From an uncultured Bacteroidota bacterium (GTDB taxonomy: Bacteria > Bacteroidota > Bacteroidia > UKL13-3): a stretch of DNA of 13,145 bases. Shown here one piece after another: positions 7,309 to 13,145 of this stretch. The notes below the pieces were generated by a model. That model worked only from the letters and a program-made list of their open reading frames with translations. It was not told the DNA's origin and searched no databases. Within the stretch, counting starts at the first letter, position 1. Each line of letters opens with the position of its first letter. The stretch spans positions 1 to 13,145 of the forward strand of contig CAIVPY010000461.1 in the NCBI GenBank assembly GCA_903907885.1, in the 5' to 3' direction. The translations under genes were made by a program, and so were the position numbers.

Positions 7309-8297
7309 TTGATGGAAGAAATTAATTTGTGAAAACGAAAACCGATATTGAAACCAACACTTGTTGACTGAAAAGCAACAAAATTAGGATAGCCAAACAT
7401 GTTTAAATTGGCATCATAGGTAGCAAACACATTAAAAAAATATTGCTTGCCATTTCGCCCTATAGAAAGTTTGGCATGAGCATCAAACTCAGGGCTAATG
7501 CCACTACTATTAATCGCCACACTTTTGATGTGATATGAGGCTAATCCTAGACCTGCAAAAGCAGAAGGAGAAACAAACCAAGAACCCCCTTTCATACAGA
7601 AATTATGAGCATATCCAGGTCTAAAATTTACGTGTGTCATGCTCAAACTTCTCATTCCTGTAAGTTCACCATAGTTTTTCACATTATCAATCTCAGAGGG
7701 AATAAGCGGTTGGGGAGAATCTATTTTTCTATAACCAAGGTTTAACATCAAAAGAAATGCACCAGAAGATTTCTTTTGAAACTCAGCCATACTCAAAGCA
7801 CTGCGATACGAGAATTTACGGTGGTTGAAATTGTAATACAAGATTACCCCATGAGTTTGAATATTGGCATCAGGTAATTTGGCAATACTTGTATCCCTGC
7901 CCCCTGTGCTGCGATATATGCCACTAAATGAACGTGAATAAATCTCGCCACCCGAACGTGATTGATAATAACTGAATGAAAAATCGTAAAAATTGGTCCG
8001 ACCAAAGGTTTTTTCATCTCGGTTAGTGGCAGGCACCTGCACCCCAAAAGATACTGTAACATATTTTAAACCTAAAGACAAACCTGTTTGCCAACTCGAG
8101 TTGGGCGAAAGCTGCAATAATCTCTGGGAATTAGAGAATCTTGGCGGGTTGATGTAAAAATCAAAATTATTTACCCAGCTGTTAAATTGAATATTATAAG
8201 GTCTTTCGAATTGAACAATATAATTGCTGTCTTTTTGTGCAATGGCGTTGCAACAAAAAACATCTATGCAGATTAACAACAAAACGATTTTTCTCAT
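7299..8297 (-). CDS. DUF4421-like outer-membrane protein
   Basis: The 332-residue product has a signal peptide (MRKIVLLLICIDVFCCNAIAQ) followed by many alternating amphipathic strands, as in an outer-membrane barrel. The segment NFNHRKFSYRSALSMAEFQKKSSGAFLL, roughly in the middle, resembles the core of the Bacteroidota DUF4421 family, whose function is unknown; assignment is from memory of the family pattern. The ATG at 8297 is preferred over the in-frame TTG three codons upstream (8306), because it starts directly with the basic signal-peptide N-region. Its end overlaps the start of the Omp85-like barrel gene by 10 bases, so the two probably form an outer-membrane operon. Upstream, TATAATTG on the minus strand (one mismatch to TAnnTTTG) lies close to the start. 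Confidence 0.78.
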   Translation of the reverse strand: MRKIVLLLICIDVFCCNAIAQKDSNYIVQFERPYNIQFNSWVNNFDFYINPPRFSNSQRLLQLSPNSSWQTGLSLGLKYVTVSFGVQVPATNRDEKTFGRTNFYDFSFSYYQSRSGGEIYSRSFSGIYRSTGGRDTSIAKLPDANIQTHGVILYYNFNHRKFSYRSALSMAEFQKKSSGAFLLMLNLGYRKIDSPQPLIPSEIDNVKNYGELTGMRSLSMTHVNFRPGYAHNFCMKGGSWFVSPSAFAGLGLASYHIKSVAINSSGISPEFDAHAKLSIGRNGKQYFFNVFATYDANLNMFGYPNFVAFQSTSVGFNIGFRFHKLISSIKWL

Positions 8298-8470
8298 CTG
8301 CTGCAATTATACAATGCTTTCGATTTAAAATCTATTTGGCATTATGAAATATGTTTTGCTTTGAATCAATTTTAAAAATGGGTCTGTCTGATTTGGTCAA
8401 TTAACAACCCAATTTGCTACAGATTGTGTTATGAAACTTCAGCCATTAAAATATATTTGATTTAAAACCA

Positions 8471-8478
8471 TACTTTTG
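8471..8478 (+). promoter_or_regulatory. -7 promoter element TACTTTTG for the hydroxyacyl-CoA dehydrogenase operon
   Basis: A perfect match to the Bacteroidota -7 consensus TAnnTTTG ends 5 bases before the ATG at 8484. A TTTG at 8456-8459 is too close (11-base spacer) to be a standard -33 element. If this box is used, the transcript would start at or next to the ATG (leaderless or nearly so). The 8298-8483 spacer is the divergent promoter region for both flanking operons and holds no gene. Confidence 0.5.
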
Positions 8479-8483
8479 TTTTC

Positions 8484-9335
8484 ATGAATAGCATAAAAAC
8501 CATTGCCATTGCAGGTGCCGGAACCATGGGTTCGGGAATAGCTCAGGTGTGTGCCACAGCCGGATATACAACCATTTTGTTTGATATAAATGATGCGATG
8601 CTTGACAAAGCAAAAGCCTCAACCGAAAAAGGGTTACAGTTTTTAATTGAAAAAGGAAAAATATCAATAGATAAAAAAGCAAGTATTGTTAGTTTAATTT
8701 CATACACATCAAACATTAATGAGGTAATAGCTGATTTAATTATTGAGGCTGTGGTTGAGAGGCTAGATATAAAACATAAATTTTTTAATGATGTGGCTGC
8801 TATAAATAACCCAGATTGCATATTAGCCACCAATACCTCGTCTATTCCTGTAACACAAGTAGCAGCCAAAATTCCGCATCCTGAAAGGGTATTGGGTATA
8901 CATTTTTTCAACCCTGCACCCATCATGAAATTGGTGGAGATTATTAGTGGTGCTCACACGGATGATAAGATAGCACAACAATGCAAATCTTTAATTGAAG
9001 GAATGGGAAAAACCTGTGTGATGGCCAAAGACGCTCCTGGTTTTATTGTAAATCGTGTAGCCCGTCATTATTATGTTGAAGGACTGAAAATACTTGAAGA
9101 AAATGTGGCATGCCACGAAGATATTGATGCACTTCTTGAAAGCTCAGGATTTAAAATGGGGCCGTTTAGGTTAATGGACTTAATAGGTGTTGATACTAAC
9201 TTTTCGGTAACCTCGTCAATTTACAATTTGTTTCACCAAGACGGAAAGTTTAGACCAAGTCGCATACAGCAACAAAAAGTGGATGCTGGCTTGCATGGCC
9301 GCAAAACAGGAAAGGGTTTTTATAGTTATGAATAA
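8484..9335 (+). CDS. hbd: 3-hydroxybutyryl-CoA dehydrogenase
   Basis: This 283-residue protein is of normal length for the bacterial single-function short form. It oxidises (S)-3-hydroxyacyl-CoA, typically 3-hydroxybutyryl-CoA, to 3-ketoacyl-CoA with NAD(P)+, or the reverse, in the cytoplasm. The N-terminal Rossmann fold has GAGTMG at 11-16 and an acidic end of strand 2 (Asp34). The catalytic dyad is His140-Glu152 within GIHFFNPAPIMKLVEIISG; Ser119 in ATNTSS and Asn190 in APGFIVNR are the other conserved active-site residues. The C-terminal domain ends with the usual HGRKTGKGFYSYE. It heads a three-gene unit; the next gene begins within its last eight bases. A paaH-type role in aromatic or fatty-acid degradation is equally possible, since no pathway partners are present. 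Confidence 0.95.
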   Translation: MNSIKTIAIAGAGTMGSGIAQVCATAGYTTILFDINDAMLDKAKASTEKGLQFLIEKGKISIDKKASIVSLISYTSNINEVIADLIIEAVVERLDIKHKFFNDVAAINNPDCILATNTSSIPVTQVAAKIPHPERVLGIHFFNPAPIMKLVEIISGAHTDDKIAQQCKSLIEGMGKTCVMAKDAPGFIVNRVARHYYVEGLKILEENVACHEDIDALLESSGFKMGPFRLMDLIGVDTNFSVTSSIYNLFHQDGKFRPSRIQQQKVDAGLHGRKTGKGFYSYE

Positions 9336-9795
9336 AATACTCATTGTTTTATTTTCTGCAATCACCCTGTTTTCCGATTGTGGTAAAAGTGCCAATGGGA
9401 TAGACCCCAATACTGATTTCTTTCCATCCTTAAATGTAGATTTTTATATCAATTTAAGTTTGCCTTCCGCCTCACCATTACTTTTTCCTCAAGGTTGGAT
9501 ATACCAACAAGGAGGATACAGAGGTATTATTGTTTACCGAAATTTTGATGAATATGTGGCTTACGACAGAACCTGCCCATATAAAACCGATAGTTCGTGC
9601 AGTTATGTAAGTGTAGATAGCAATAACACCTTCATGCGTTGTGGTCAATATAGCAAGAGTTTTAGCAAATGTTGCGATTCGCATTTTTATTTGTTAAATG
9701 GTACGGTAAAACAAGGTCCAGCCAGTAGACCATTGAAACAATATTATGTTAGACAAGAAGGAAACAACCTTCATGTAACAAGTTCACCATTTTAA
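9328..9795 (+). CDS. Rieske-like lipoprotein lacking histidine ligands
   Basis: The ATG at 9328 overlaps the end of the dehydrogenase gene (ATGAATAA) and gives a 155-residue product with a signal sequence ending at Cys18 (LFSDC, an imperfect lipobox because of Asp at -1), so it is probably a lipoprotein. The fold resembles a Rieske domain: VAYDRTCPYKTDSSC (Cys83, Cys91), then KCCDSHFYLLNGTVKQGPASRPLKQY (Cys115, Cys116), which matches the second Rieske box CxxHGSxF...G.v..GPA..PL. The usual His of CxH is Tyr85, and the second box has Cys116 where His is expected. An additional Cys105 is present. Whether it binds a [2Fe-2S] cluster, another metal or nothing is open. An upstream start at 9283 is rejected because it lies inside the dehydrogenase and would delay the signal peptide. 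The transglycosylase gene follows 12 bases later. Confidence 0.75.
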   Translation: MNKILIVLFSAITLFSDCGKSANGIDPNTDFFPSLNVDFYINLSLPSASPLLFPQGWIYQQGGYRGIIVYRNFDEYVAYDRTCPYKTDSSCSYVSVDSNNTFMRCGQYSKSFSKCCDSHFYLLNGTVKQGPASRPLKQYYVRQEGNNLHVTSSPF

Positions 9796-9807
9796 TAGTC
9801 AAGCATC

Positions 9808-10977
9808 ATGGCATTTAAACACGAAATTAGGTTTTTTATTTTTATAGCTTTGGCATTTGCCAGTGGCATGTTTATTTATGCCACCTTAACTGATGACGAT
9901 AAGCAAAAACAGGAGTTTGAACAAAACTACCGCATCTATTCTTTGCCTATTCCTCAAAAGGTAAGCTTTGCTGGTGTAAGCATTCCGTTAAAAGAATATG
10001 ATGTAGCCGAGCGCTACGACCGTGAAATATTGACCAATGTGTATTGGCAATCACAAACCTTAATGCTTTTAAAACGTAGTCAAAGATTCTTGCCAACGAT
10101 TGATATAATCCTGAAACAAAACAATATTCCTTCTGATTTTAAATACTTAGCCATGGCCGAAAGTGGTTTGCAAAATGTAAGCTCTCCCGCTGGTGCAGCG
10201 GGTTTTTGGCAGTTTTTAGATAAAACAGGCAAAAGGTATAAATTAGATGTGAGCGAAGATGTGGACGAACGCTATCATCTTGAAAAAGCTACACAAGCTG
10301 CATGTTTGTATTTTAAAGAAGCCTATGCCATTTTTAACGATTGGGCCTTGGTGGCTGCCAGTTATAACATGGGTATTGAAGGGGTAAGACGGCAAATGCA
10401 AAACCAGCAAATGAAAAGTTATTTTGATTTGTATTTGAATGTTGAAACCGCACGCTATTTGTTCCGCATCATTGCCATTAAAGAGATATGCGAAAACCCA
10501 ACAAAATTTGGTTTCTATATCCCAACAAACCATTACTACAAAGAAGTACCTAGTGTTAAAGTTAAGGTGGATTTGAGCATATCAGAATTAAGCGAATGGA
10601 CCATACACAACAATTGCAATTACAAACTGCTAAAACTTCTAAATCCTTGGCTGCGTAAGGCATATATAAATGTAGTCCCAGGAAAATCTTACTACATTGC
10701 CTTACCTAAAGATAGAATTATGCAAAGCGAATTGGCCAGCAAGGTTGTAAACGATACCCTTAGTTTAAGTCAAACCTCTTTGGGTGATATGCCTAAGGAA
10801 GACCTAATGCCAATTATAGAACATAAGGTAGAGAAGGATGAGAGCATTGAGAGCATAGCCATCAAATATGCTGTAAAACCTGAGGACATTTGCACTTGGA
10901 ACAACTTGAAAGCTAGACAAAAACTAATTCCAGGATCTGTTCTTAAAATTAACAAGACCAAAGGGGAGGATGAGTAA
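9808..10977 (+). CDS. MltD-like lytic transglycosylase with C-terminal LysM
   Basis: The 389-residue product has an N-terminal hydrophobic segment (about 9-27, no lipobox) acting as signal peptide or membrane anchor. An SLT lytic-transglycosylase domain follows: FKYLAMAESGLQNV with catalytic Glu118, SPAGAAGFWQFL at 126-137, and ALVAASYNMG at 180-189. A LysM peptidoglycan-binding domain lies at about 338-382 (HKVEKDESIESIAIKYAV...WNNL...LIPGSVLKI). Family members cleave the MurNAc-GlcNAc bond of peptidoglycan, forming 1,6-anhydro ends, in the periplasm. A region near 275-295 (YINVVPGKSYYIALP) looks like a spacer seen in Bacteroidota MltD proteins. It is third in the unit after the dehydrogenase and Rieske-like lipoprotein, and converges on the gene ending at 11000 with only 22 bases between. 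Confidence 0.92.
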   Translation: MAFKHEIRFFIFIALAFASGMFIYATLTDDDKQKQEFEQNYRIYSLPIPQKVSFAGVSIPLKEYDVAERYDREILTNVYWQSQTLMLLKRSQRFLPTIDIILKQNNIPSDFKYLAMAESGLQNVSSPAGAAGFWQFLDKTGKRYKLDVSEDVDERYHLEKATQAACLYFKEAYAIFNDWALVAASYNMGIEGVRRQMQNQQMKSYFDLYLNVETARYLFRIIAIKEICENPTKFGFYIPTNHYYKEVPSVKVKVDLSISELSEWTIHNNCNYKLLKLLNPWLRKAYINVVPGKSYYIALPKDRIMQSELASKVVNDTLSLSQTSLGDMPKEDLMPIIEHKVEKDESIESIAIKYAVKPEDICTWNNLKARQKLIPGSVLKINKTKGEDE

Positions 10978-10999
10978 GGGTTTTTGAAACGCTTATTTT

Positions 11000-11638
11000 T
11001 TATCGAATAATTTTGTGAGAACCATCACACATAGGTAGCCTTTTAGATAATCCACAGGTGCAATCATTCAATCCTTTACCATTGATAATTTTTGGGATGT
11101 AATTTTCAATTCTCGATTCACGAGTTTTAGATTGTTTGGGTGTCGAAAAATATAAATTGTATGCCCTTTGTCTTCCTGGTGTTAATGCTTCAAAAGCAGA
11201 TTTTAGTAAAGGCATCTCCTCTAATTTCTTCCTAAACTCTTCTGGCAGGACAAGTTCAACATCTTTATTAAAATTAACTTTTAAACCTGCTTTTTCAACT
11301 TCAATAGCTTCGTAAATATAGGCTTTCAATAGGGTTTCCTGCTGCTCAATTTCTTTCACATTTATAAACCTAATTTGTCGCCCTGCCTGCACATTCTCCG
11401 TTTGTTGTATCAAAATACCATGAGTGTCAGATAACAAAGCACCTTTCATAAACAAAAGTGCACAATATTCTTTGAACCCATGAATTAACACGATGTTACT
11501 GTTTTTAAAAGTATAACAAGGCTGTCCCCATTTTACCTCTTCGGTCAAATGACAATCGAGCACAATCGTTCTCAATTTTAGCATCTCTTCCTGCCACTTT
11601 TGGGCAGAGTTCATATATTCATCAACTTTTGGATTCAA
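11000..11638 (-). CDS. YdeI/DUF1801-type protein with C-terminal CDGSH iron-sulfur motif
   Basis: The 212-residue product has an N-terminal DUF1801-like domain (about 1-115; EEVKWGQPCYTFKNSNIVLIHGF is the recognisable core) followed by a YdeI/OmpD-associated C-terminal segment (ALTPGRQRAYNLYFSTPKQSKTRESRIE at 151-178). Its last 20 residues hold CTCGLSKRLPMCDGSH at 193-208, an exact CxC-x2-S-x3-P-x-CDGSH motif; in this family Cys193, Cys195, Cys204 and His208 would bind a [2Fe-2S] cluster. CDGSH clusters normally work in dimers or paired motifs, so this single copy suggests dimerisation. No signal peptide is present: cytoplasmic. The biochemical role of the YdeI part is unknown. Start is TTG at 11638; the next Met (residue 9) would drop the conserved NPKVDEY start. 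Gene neighbours give no hint of function. Confidence 0.85.
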   Translation of the reverse strand: MNPKVDEYMNSAQKWQEEMLKLRTIVLDCHLTEEVKWGQPCYTFKNSNIVLIHGFKEYCALLFMKGALLSDTHGILIQQTENVQAGRQIRFINVKEIEQQETLLKAYIYEAIEVEKAGLKVNFNKDVELVLPEEFRKKLEEMPLLKSAFEALTPGRQRAYNLYFSTPKQSKTRESRIENYIPKIINGKGLNDCTCGLSKRLPMCDGSHKIIR

Positions 11639-11675
11639 TTTACTTAATTCTATTTAACTCGGTTAACTTGTAATA

Positions 11676-11709
11676 ATTTTACAAAGCAATATAGAATTTT
11701 TTGTAAAAT
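11676..11709. repeat. 10-bp dyad in divergent promoter region
   Basis: ATTTTACAAA (11676-11685) and TTTGTAAAAT (11700-11709) are perfect complements separated by 14 bases. The dyad lies between the divergent YdeI-type and lipoprotein genes (11639-11853), where an operator would be expected, but in AT-rich DNA such a dyad can arise by chance. Confidence 0.35.
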
Positions 11710-11842
11710 AGTATTAATGCTTGTACTGAAAAAAATCTGACACAAACTTAATTCCAGTGCTAATAACATGTGATTTTCGAATTATTTTGTTAAACTATTC
11801 ATAATTCAGTTTTTCAACATTCTTACATCCAATAAATTGGTT

Positions 11843-11850
11843 TACATTTG
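11843..11850 (+). promoter_or_regulatory. -7 promoter element TACATTTG for the lipoprotein gene
   Basis: A perfect TAnnTTTG match ends 3 bases before the ATG at 11854 and overlaps an alternative in-frame TTG (11848). No good -33 TTTG is found 19-21 bases upstream. If functional it would make a leaderless or nearly leaderless transcript. Confidence 0.4.
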
Positions 11851-11853
11851 AAT

Positions 11854-12612
11854 ATGTCATTTGTGAAGCTTACATATTCTATATTGTTCATTTTTGTTTT
11901 CCTTCTTACTTCATCTTGTAAAAAAGATGAAAAGATTAAAACCATAAACATTTCAAATCATCCTTGTCTAAAAATATTAGATAATGGATTATACTATGAA
12001 TATAATTTGGATGGCAGGATTAAATGTACTTATTACATCAATAATGATAATAAGGTAGTCGATAAAGTTTATTCATATTCGGGAGATACCATTATTGAAA
12101 CGTATACAGTTCCTGATATAGAATCGGGTTCATTGGTAATTGACAAATCTGTGGTTGGTAAAAACGGTTTCATCAATATGAAGTATAGTTTTGTTCATAA
12201 TTTTTATAGTGACCACACTATGATATATAGATATACATATGACGAATACAATCATTTAATTTTCTATACATACGGAGATAAGGGATATGGTAGTAAATAT
12301 GTATATGAAAATGACAATTTAGTTGAAGTATGGGGTATTACATCCACCGACACAACTCTCAATTCAAAATTAGTTTATGATTTAAACATTGAAAACAAAG
12401 AGGCTGCTTGGACTGAATGGGCTGAAAGAACAGGTAAGTGTAGTAAAAATCTATTGCTAAAAGTTAATTTTATGAACGATTCTACAAACAACTACATAGA
12501 ATATACATATGTGTTATCAAATGGTTATCCTATTCAAAAACACACGCATACAAAAAATAGTAATTATGATATTGACGAATATCTTTTTACAGATTGGCAA
12601 TGTTTAAAATAG
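11854..12612 (+). CDS. Lipoprotein of unknown function
   Basis: The 252-residue product (from ATG 11854) begins MSFVKLTYSILFIFVFLLTSSCKKDEK, a signal peptide with lipobox LTSSC; the acylated Cys is residue 22, so it is a lipoprotein. The rest is strand-rich with many aromatic residues and loosely repeated units such as YYEYNLDGRIKCTYY, YRYTYDEYNHLIFYTYGD and KYVYENDNLVEVWG, resembling the Y(T/E)YD-x-(D/N)G/H repeats of Bacteroidota DUF4595-like or YD-repeat-like lipoproteins. I cannot assign a precise family or function. ATG 11854 is chosen over TTG 11848, which overlaps a promoter-like box. It is divergent from the YdeI-type gene. It is noticeably AT-rich. Confidence 0.75.
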   Translation: MSFVKLTYSILFIFVFLLTSSCKKDEKIKTINISNHPCLKILDNGLYYEYNLDGRIKCTYYINNDNKVVDKVYSYSGDTIIETYTVPDIESGSLVIDKSVVGKNGFINMKYSFVHNFYSDHTMIYRYTYDEYNHLIFYTYGDKGYGSKYVYENDNLVEVWGITSTDTTLNSKLVYDLNIENKEAAWTEWAERTGKCSKNLLLKVNFMNDSTNNYIEYTYVLSNGYPIQKHTHTKNSNYDIDEYLFTDWQCLK

Positions 12613-12760
12613 AAATATGGCAAACTAATCTTCTCTAAATGTAATAATAGCTCCCAATACCATTCAAGAAAAAGTCATTAGAAATAATGAGCAAAGTGAT
12701 TGTTAAAATAATTTTCATAGAATTTTTTTTATCACAATACTATGATTTACGGCTTTAATT

Positions 12761-12790
12761 TTTGTGCTTAAGACGAATAAAACTATTTTG
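12761..12790 (+). promoter_or_regulatory. -33/-7 promoter of the right-edge gene
   Basis: TTTG (12761-12764), a 19-base spacer and TATTTTG (12784-12790, one T short of TAnnTTTG) make the best two-part Bacteroidota-type promoter in the window. The predicted leader to the ATG at 12812 is about 15-20 bases and A-rich, as expected for translation initiation in this phylum. The rest of the 12613-12811 spacer shows only a short AT hairpin (12675-12690) and no gene. Confidence 0.5.
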
Positions 12791-12811
12791 CACCCGAAAA
12801 AAATAAAATAC

Positions 12812-13145
12812 ATGAATCAAATAATACAAAGCATTAAGAAAACCTTAGCCAAAAAAGACTTTGACGCTGAAAGCTTAGTAACACAATTAAAAGAATTAAG
12901 AGAGTTTATCAAAACCAATCTTAACGAGCCGGGTTTTGTGCGTATGGTAAGATTGGCCTACGAAAACATTGAAGAAAATGGTAGTTATACTTTTGAATAC
13001 ACCGAAGGTGAAGACCCAAAAGCTAACCTTGCTTATTTGTTAGATTTGCTTGCAGATTATAACAACAAATACAATCGTGAAGAACTAATGGAATACCGTA
13101 AAATGATGGAAGGCGAAGAGTGGATAAGTCCAGAAGATGAGTGGA
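12812..13145 (+). CDS. Unrecognised acidic protein, N-terminal part
   Basis: Only the first 111 residues are in the window (MNQIIQSIKKTLAKKDF...), open to the right edge. There is no signal peptide or membrane segment. The sequence is strongly helical in character and acidic toward the end (YTFEYTEGEDPKANL, EYRKMMEGEEWISPEDEW), with a possible amphipathic helix at 3-35. I do not recognise the family. Consistent reading frame, an A-rich leader and a good upstream promoter support a real gene. Confidence 0.75.
   Translation, partial: MNQIIQSIKKTLAKKDFDAESLVTQLKELREFIKTNLNEPGFVRMVRLAYENIEENGSYTFEYTEGEDPKANLAYLLDLLADYNNKYNREELMEYRKMMEGEEWISPEDEW

Noticed and set aside
8298..8306. TTG start for the DUF4421-like gene
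   Set aside because: The ATG three codons downstream begins directly with MRKIVLLL, a normal signal-peptide start.
8543..8926. 127-codon minus-strand open frame inside the dehydrogenase gene
   Set aside because: It is the antisense of a strongly conserved coding region, and its product has no recognisable family pattern.
9283..9327. Earlier start for the Rieske-like lipoprotein
   Set aside because: It would lie inside the dehydrogenase gene and place 15 non-signal residues before the signal peptide; the ATG at 9328 fits better.
11848..11853. TTG start for the lipoprotein gene
   Set aside because: It overlaps the TACATTTG promoter-like box, and an ATG follows two codons later.
12675..12690. 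TCATTA-GAAA-TAATGA hairpin as a terminator of the lipoprotein gene
   Set aside because: Only six weak pairs, more than 60 bases after the stop and without a directly following T-run.
12687..12758. 23-codon hydrophobic open frame (MSKVIVKIIFIEFF...)
   Set aside because: Too short, poor leader, overlaps an AT-rich hairpin, no supporting motif; likely chance.

Overview
The window looks like chromosomal DNA from a member of the Bacteroidota. The evidence is: AT-rich DNA; several surface-protein families typical of that phylum (a DUF4421-type outer-membrane protein, Omp85-type barrels ending in Phe, small Cys-lipoproteins, a YdeI-type protein with a CDGSH tail); no strong Shine-Dalgarno sequences; and several matches to the Bacteroidota -7 promoter element TAnnTTTG. 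Genus cannot be told from the sequence. No RNA gene, insertion sequence, CRISPR array or prophage is visible.

Layout. From the left edge to about 8.3 kb all genes lie on the minus strand. Read in transcription order (right to left), first comes a two-gene outer-membrane unit: a DUF4421-like protein (7299-8297) overlapping by 10 bases a POTRA-less Omp85/BamA-like barrel (6169-7308). A 285-base spacer follows, with a GC-rich, hairpin-forming island. Next is an unrecognised 309-residue gene (4954-5883) whose start codon sits inside a perfect 15-bp inverted repeat. After two small hairpins comes a very large outer-membrane protein (1307-4729): degenerate peptidase-MA-like domain, TolB/WD40-like propeller, and Omp85 barrel. 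Last are a MeaB-type GTPase (317-1219) and, 9 bases further on, a flavin reductase cut by the window edge (1-307).

From 8.48 kb the plus strand carries a tight three-gene unit: 3-hydroxybutyryl-CoA dehydrogenase (8484-9335), a Rieske-like lipoprotein lacking the usual histidine ligands (9328-9795), and an MltD-like lytic transglycosylase with a LysM domain (9808-10977). It converges on a minus-strand YdeI/DUF1801-type protein with a C-terminal CDGSH iron-sulfur motif (11000-11638). A plus-strand lipoprotein of unknown function (11854-12612) is divergent from that. The right edge cuts an unrecognised acidic protein (12812 onward) that has the best -33/-7 promoter in the window.

The main theme is the cell envelope: two Omp85-superfamily barrels, a DUF4421 protein, two lipoproteins and a peptidoglycan lytic enzyme. 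The metabolic genes (MeaB for B12-dependent methylmalonyl-CoA mutase, hydroxyacyl-CoA dehydrogenase, FMN reductase) fit general acyl-CoA and redox metabolism, but their main partners are not in the window. No clearly new multi-gene system was found. The points most worth checking are the propeller-Omp85 fusion with a dead peptidase domain, the His-less Rieske lipoprotein, the CDGSH tail, frequent TTG starts, promoter -7 boxes that almost touch start codons, and two unexplained dyad/hairpin elements.
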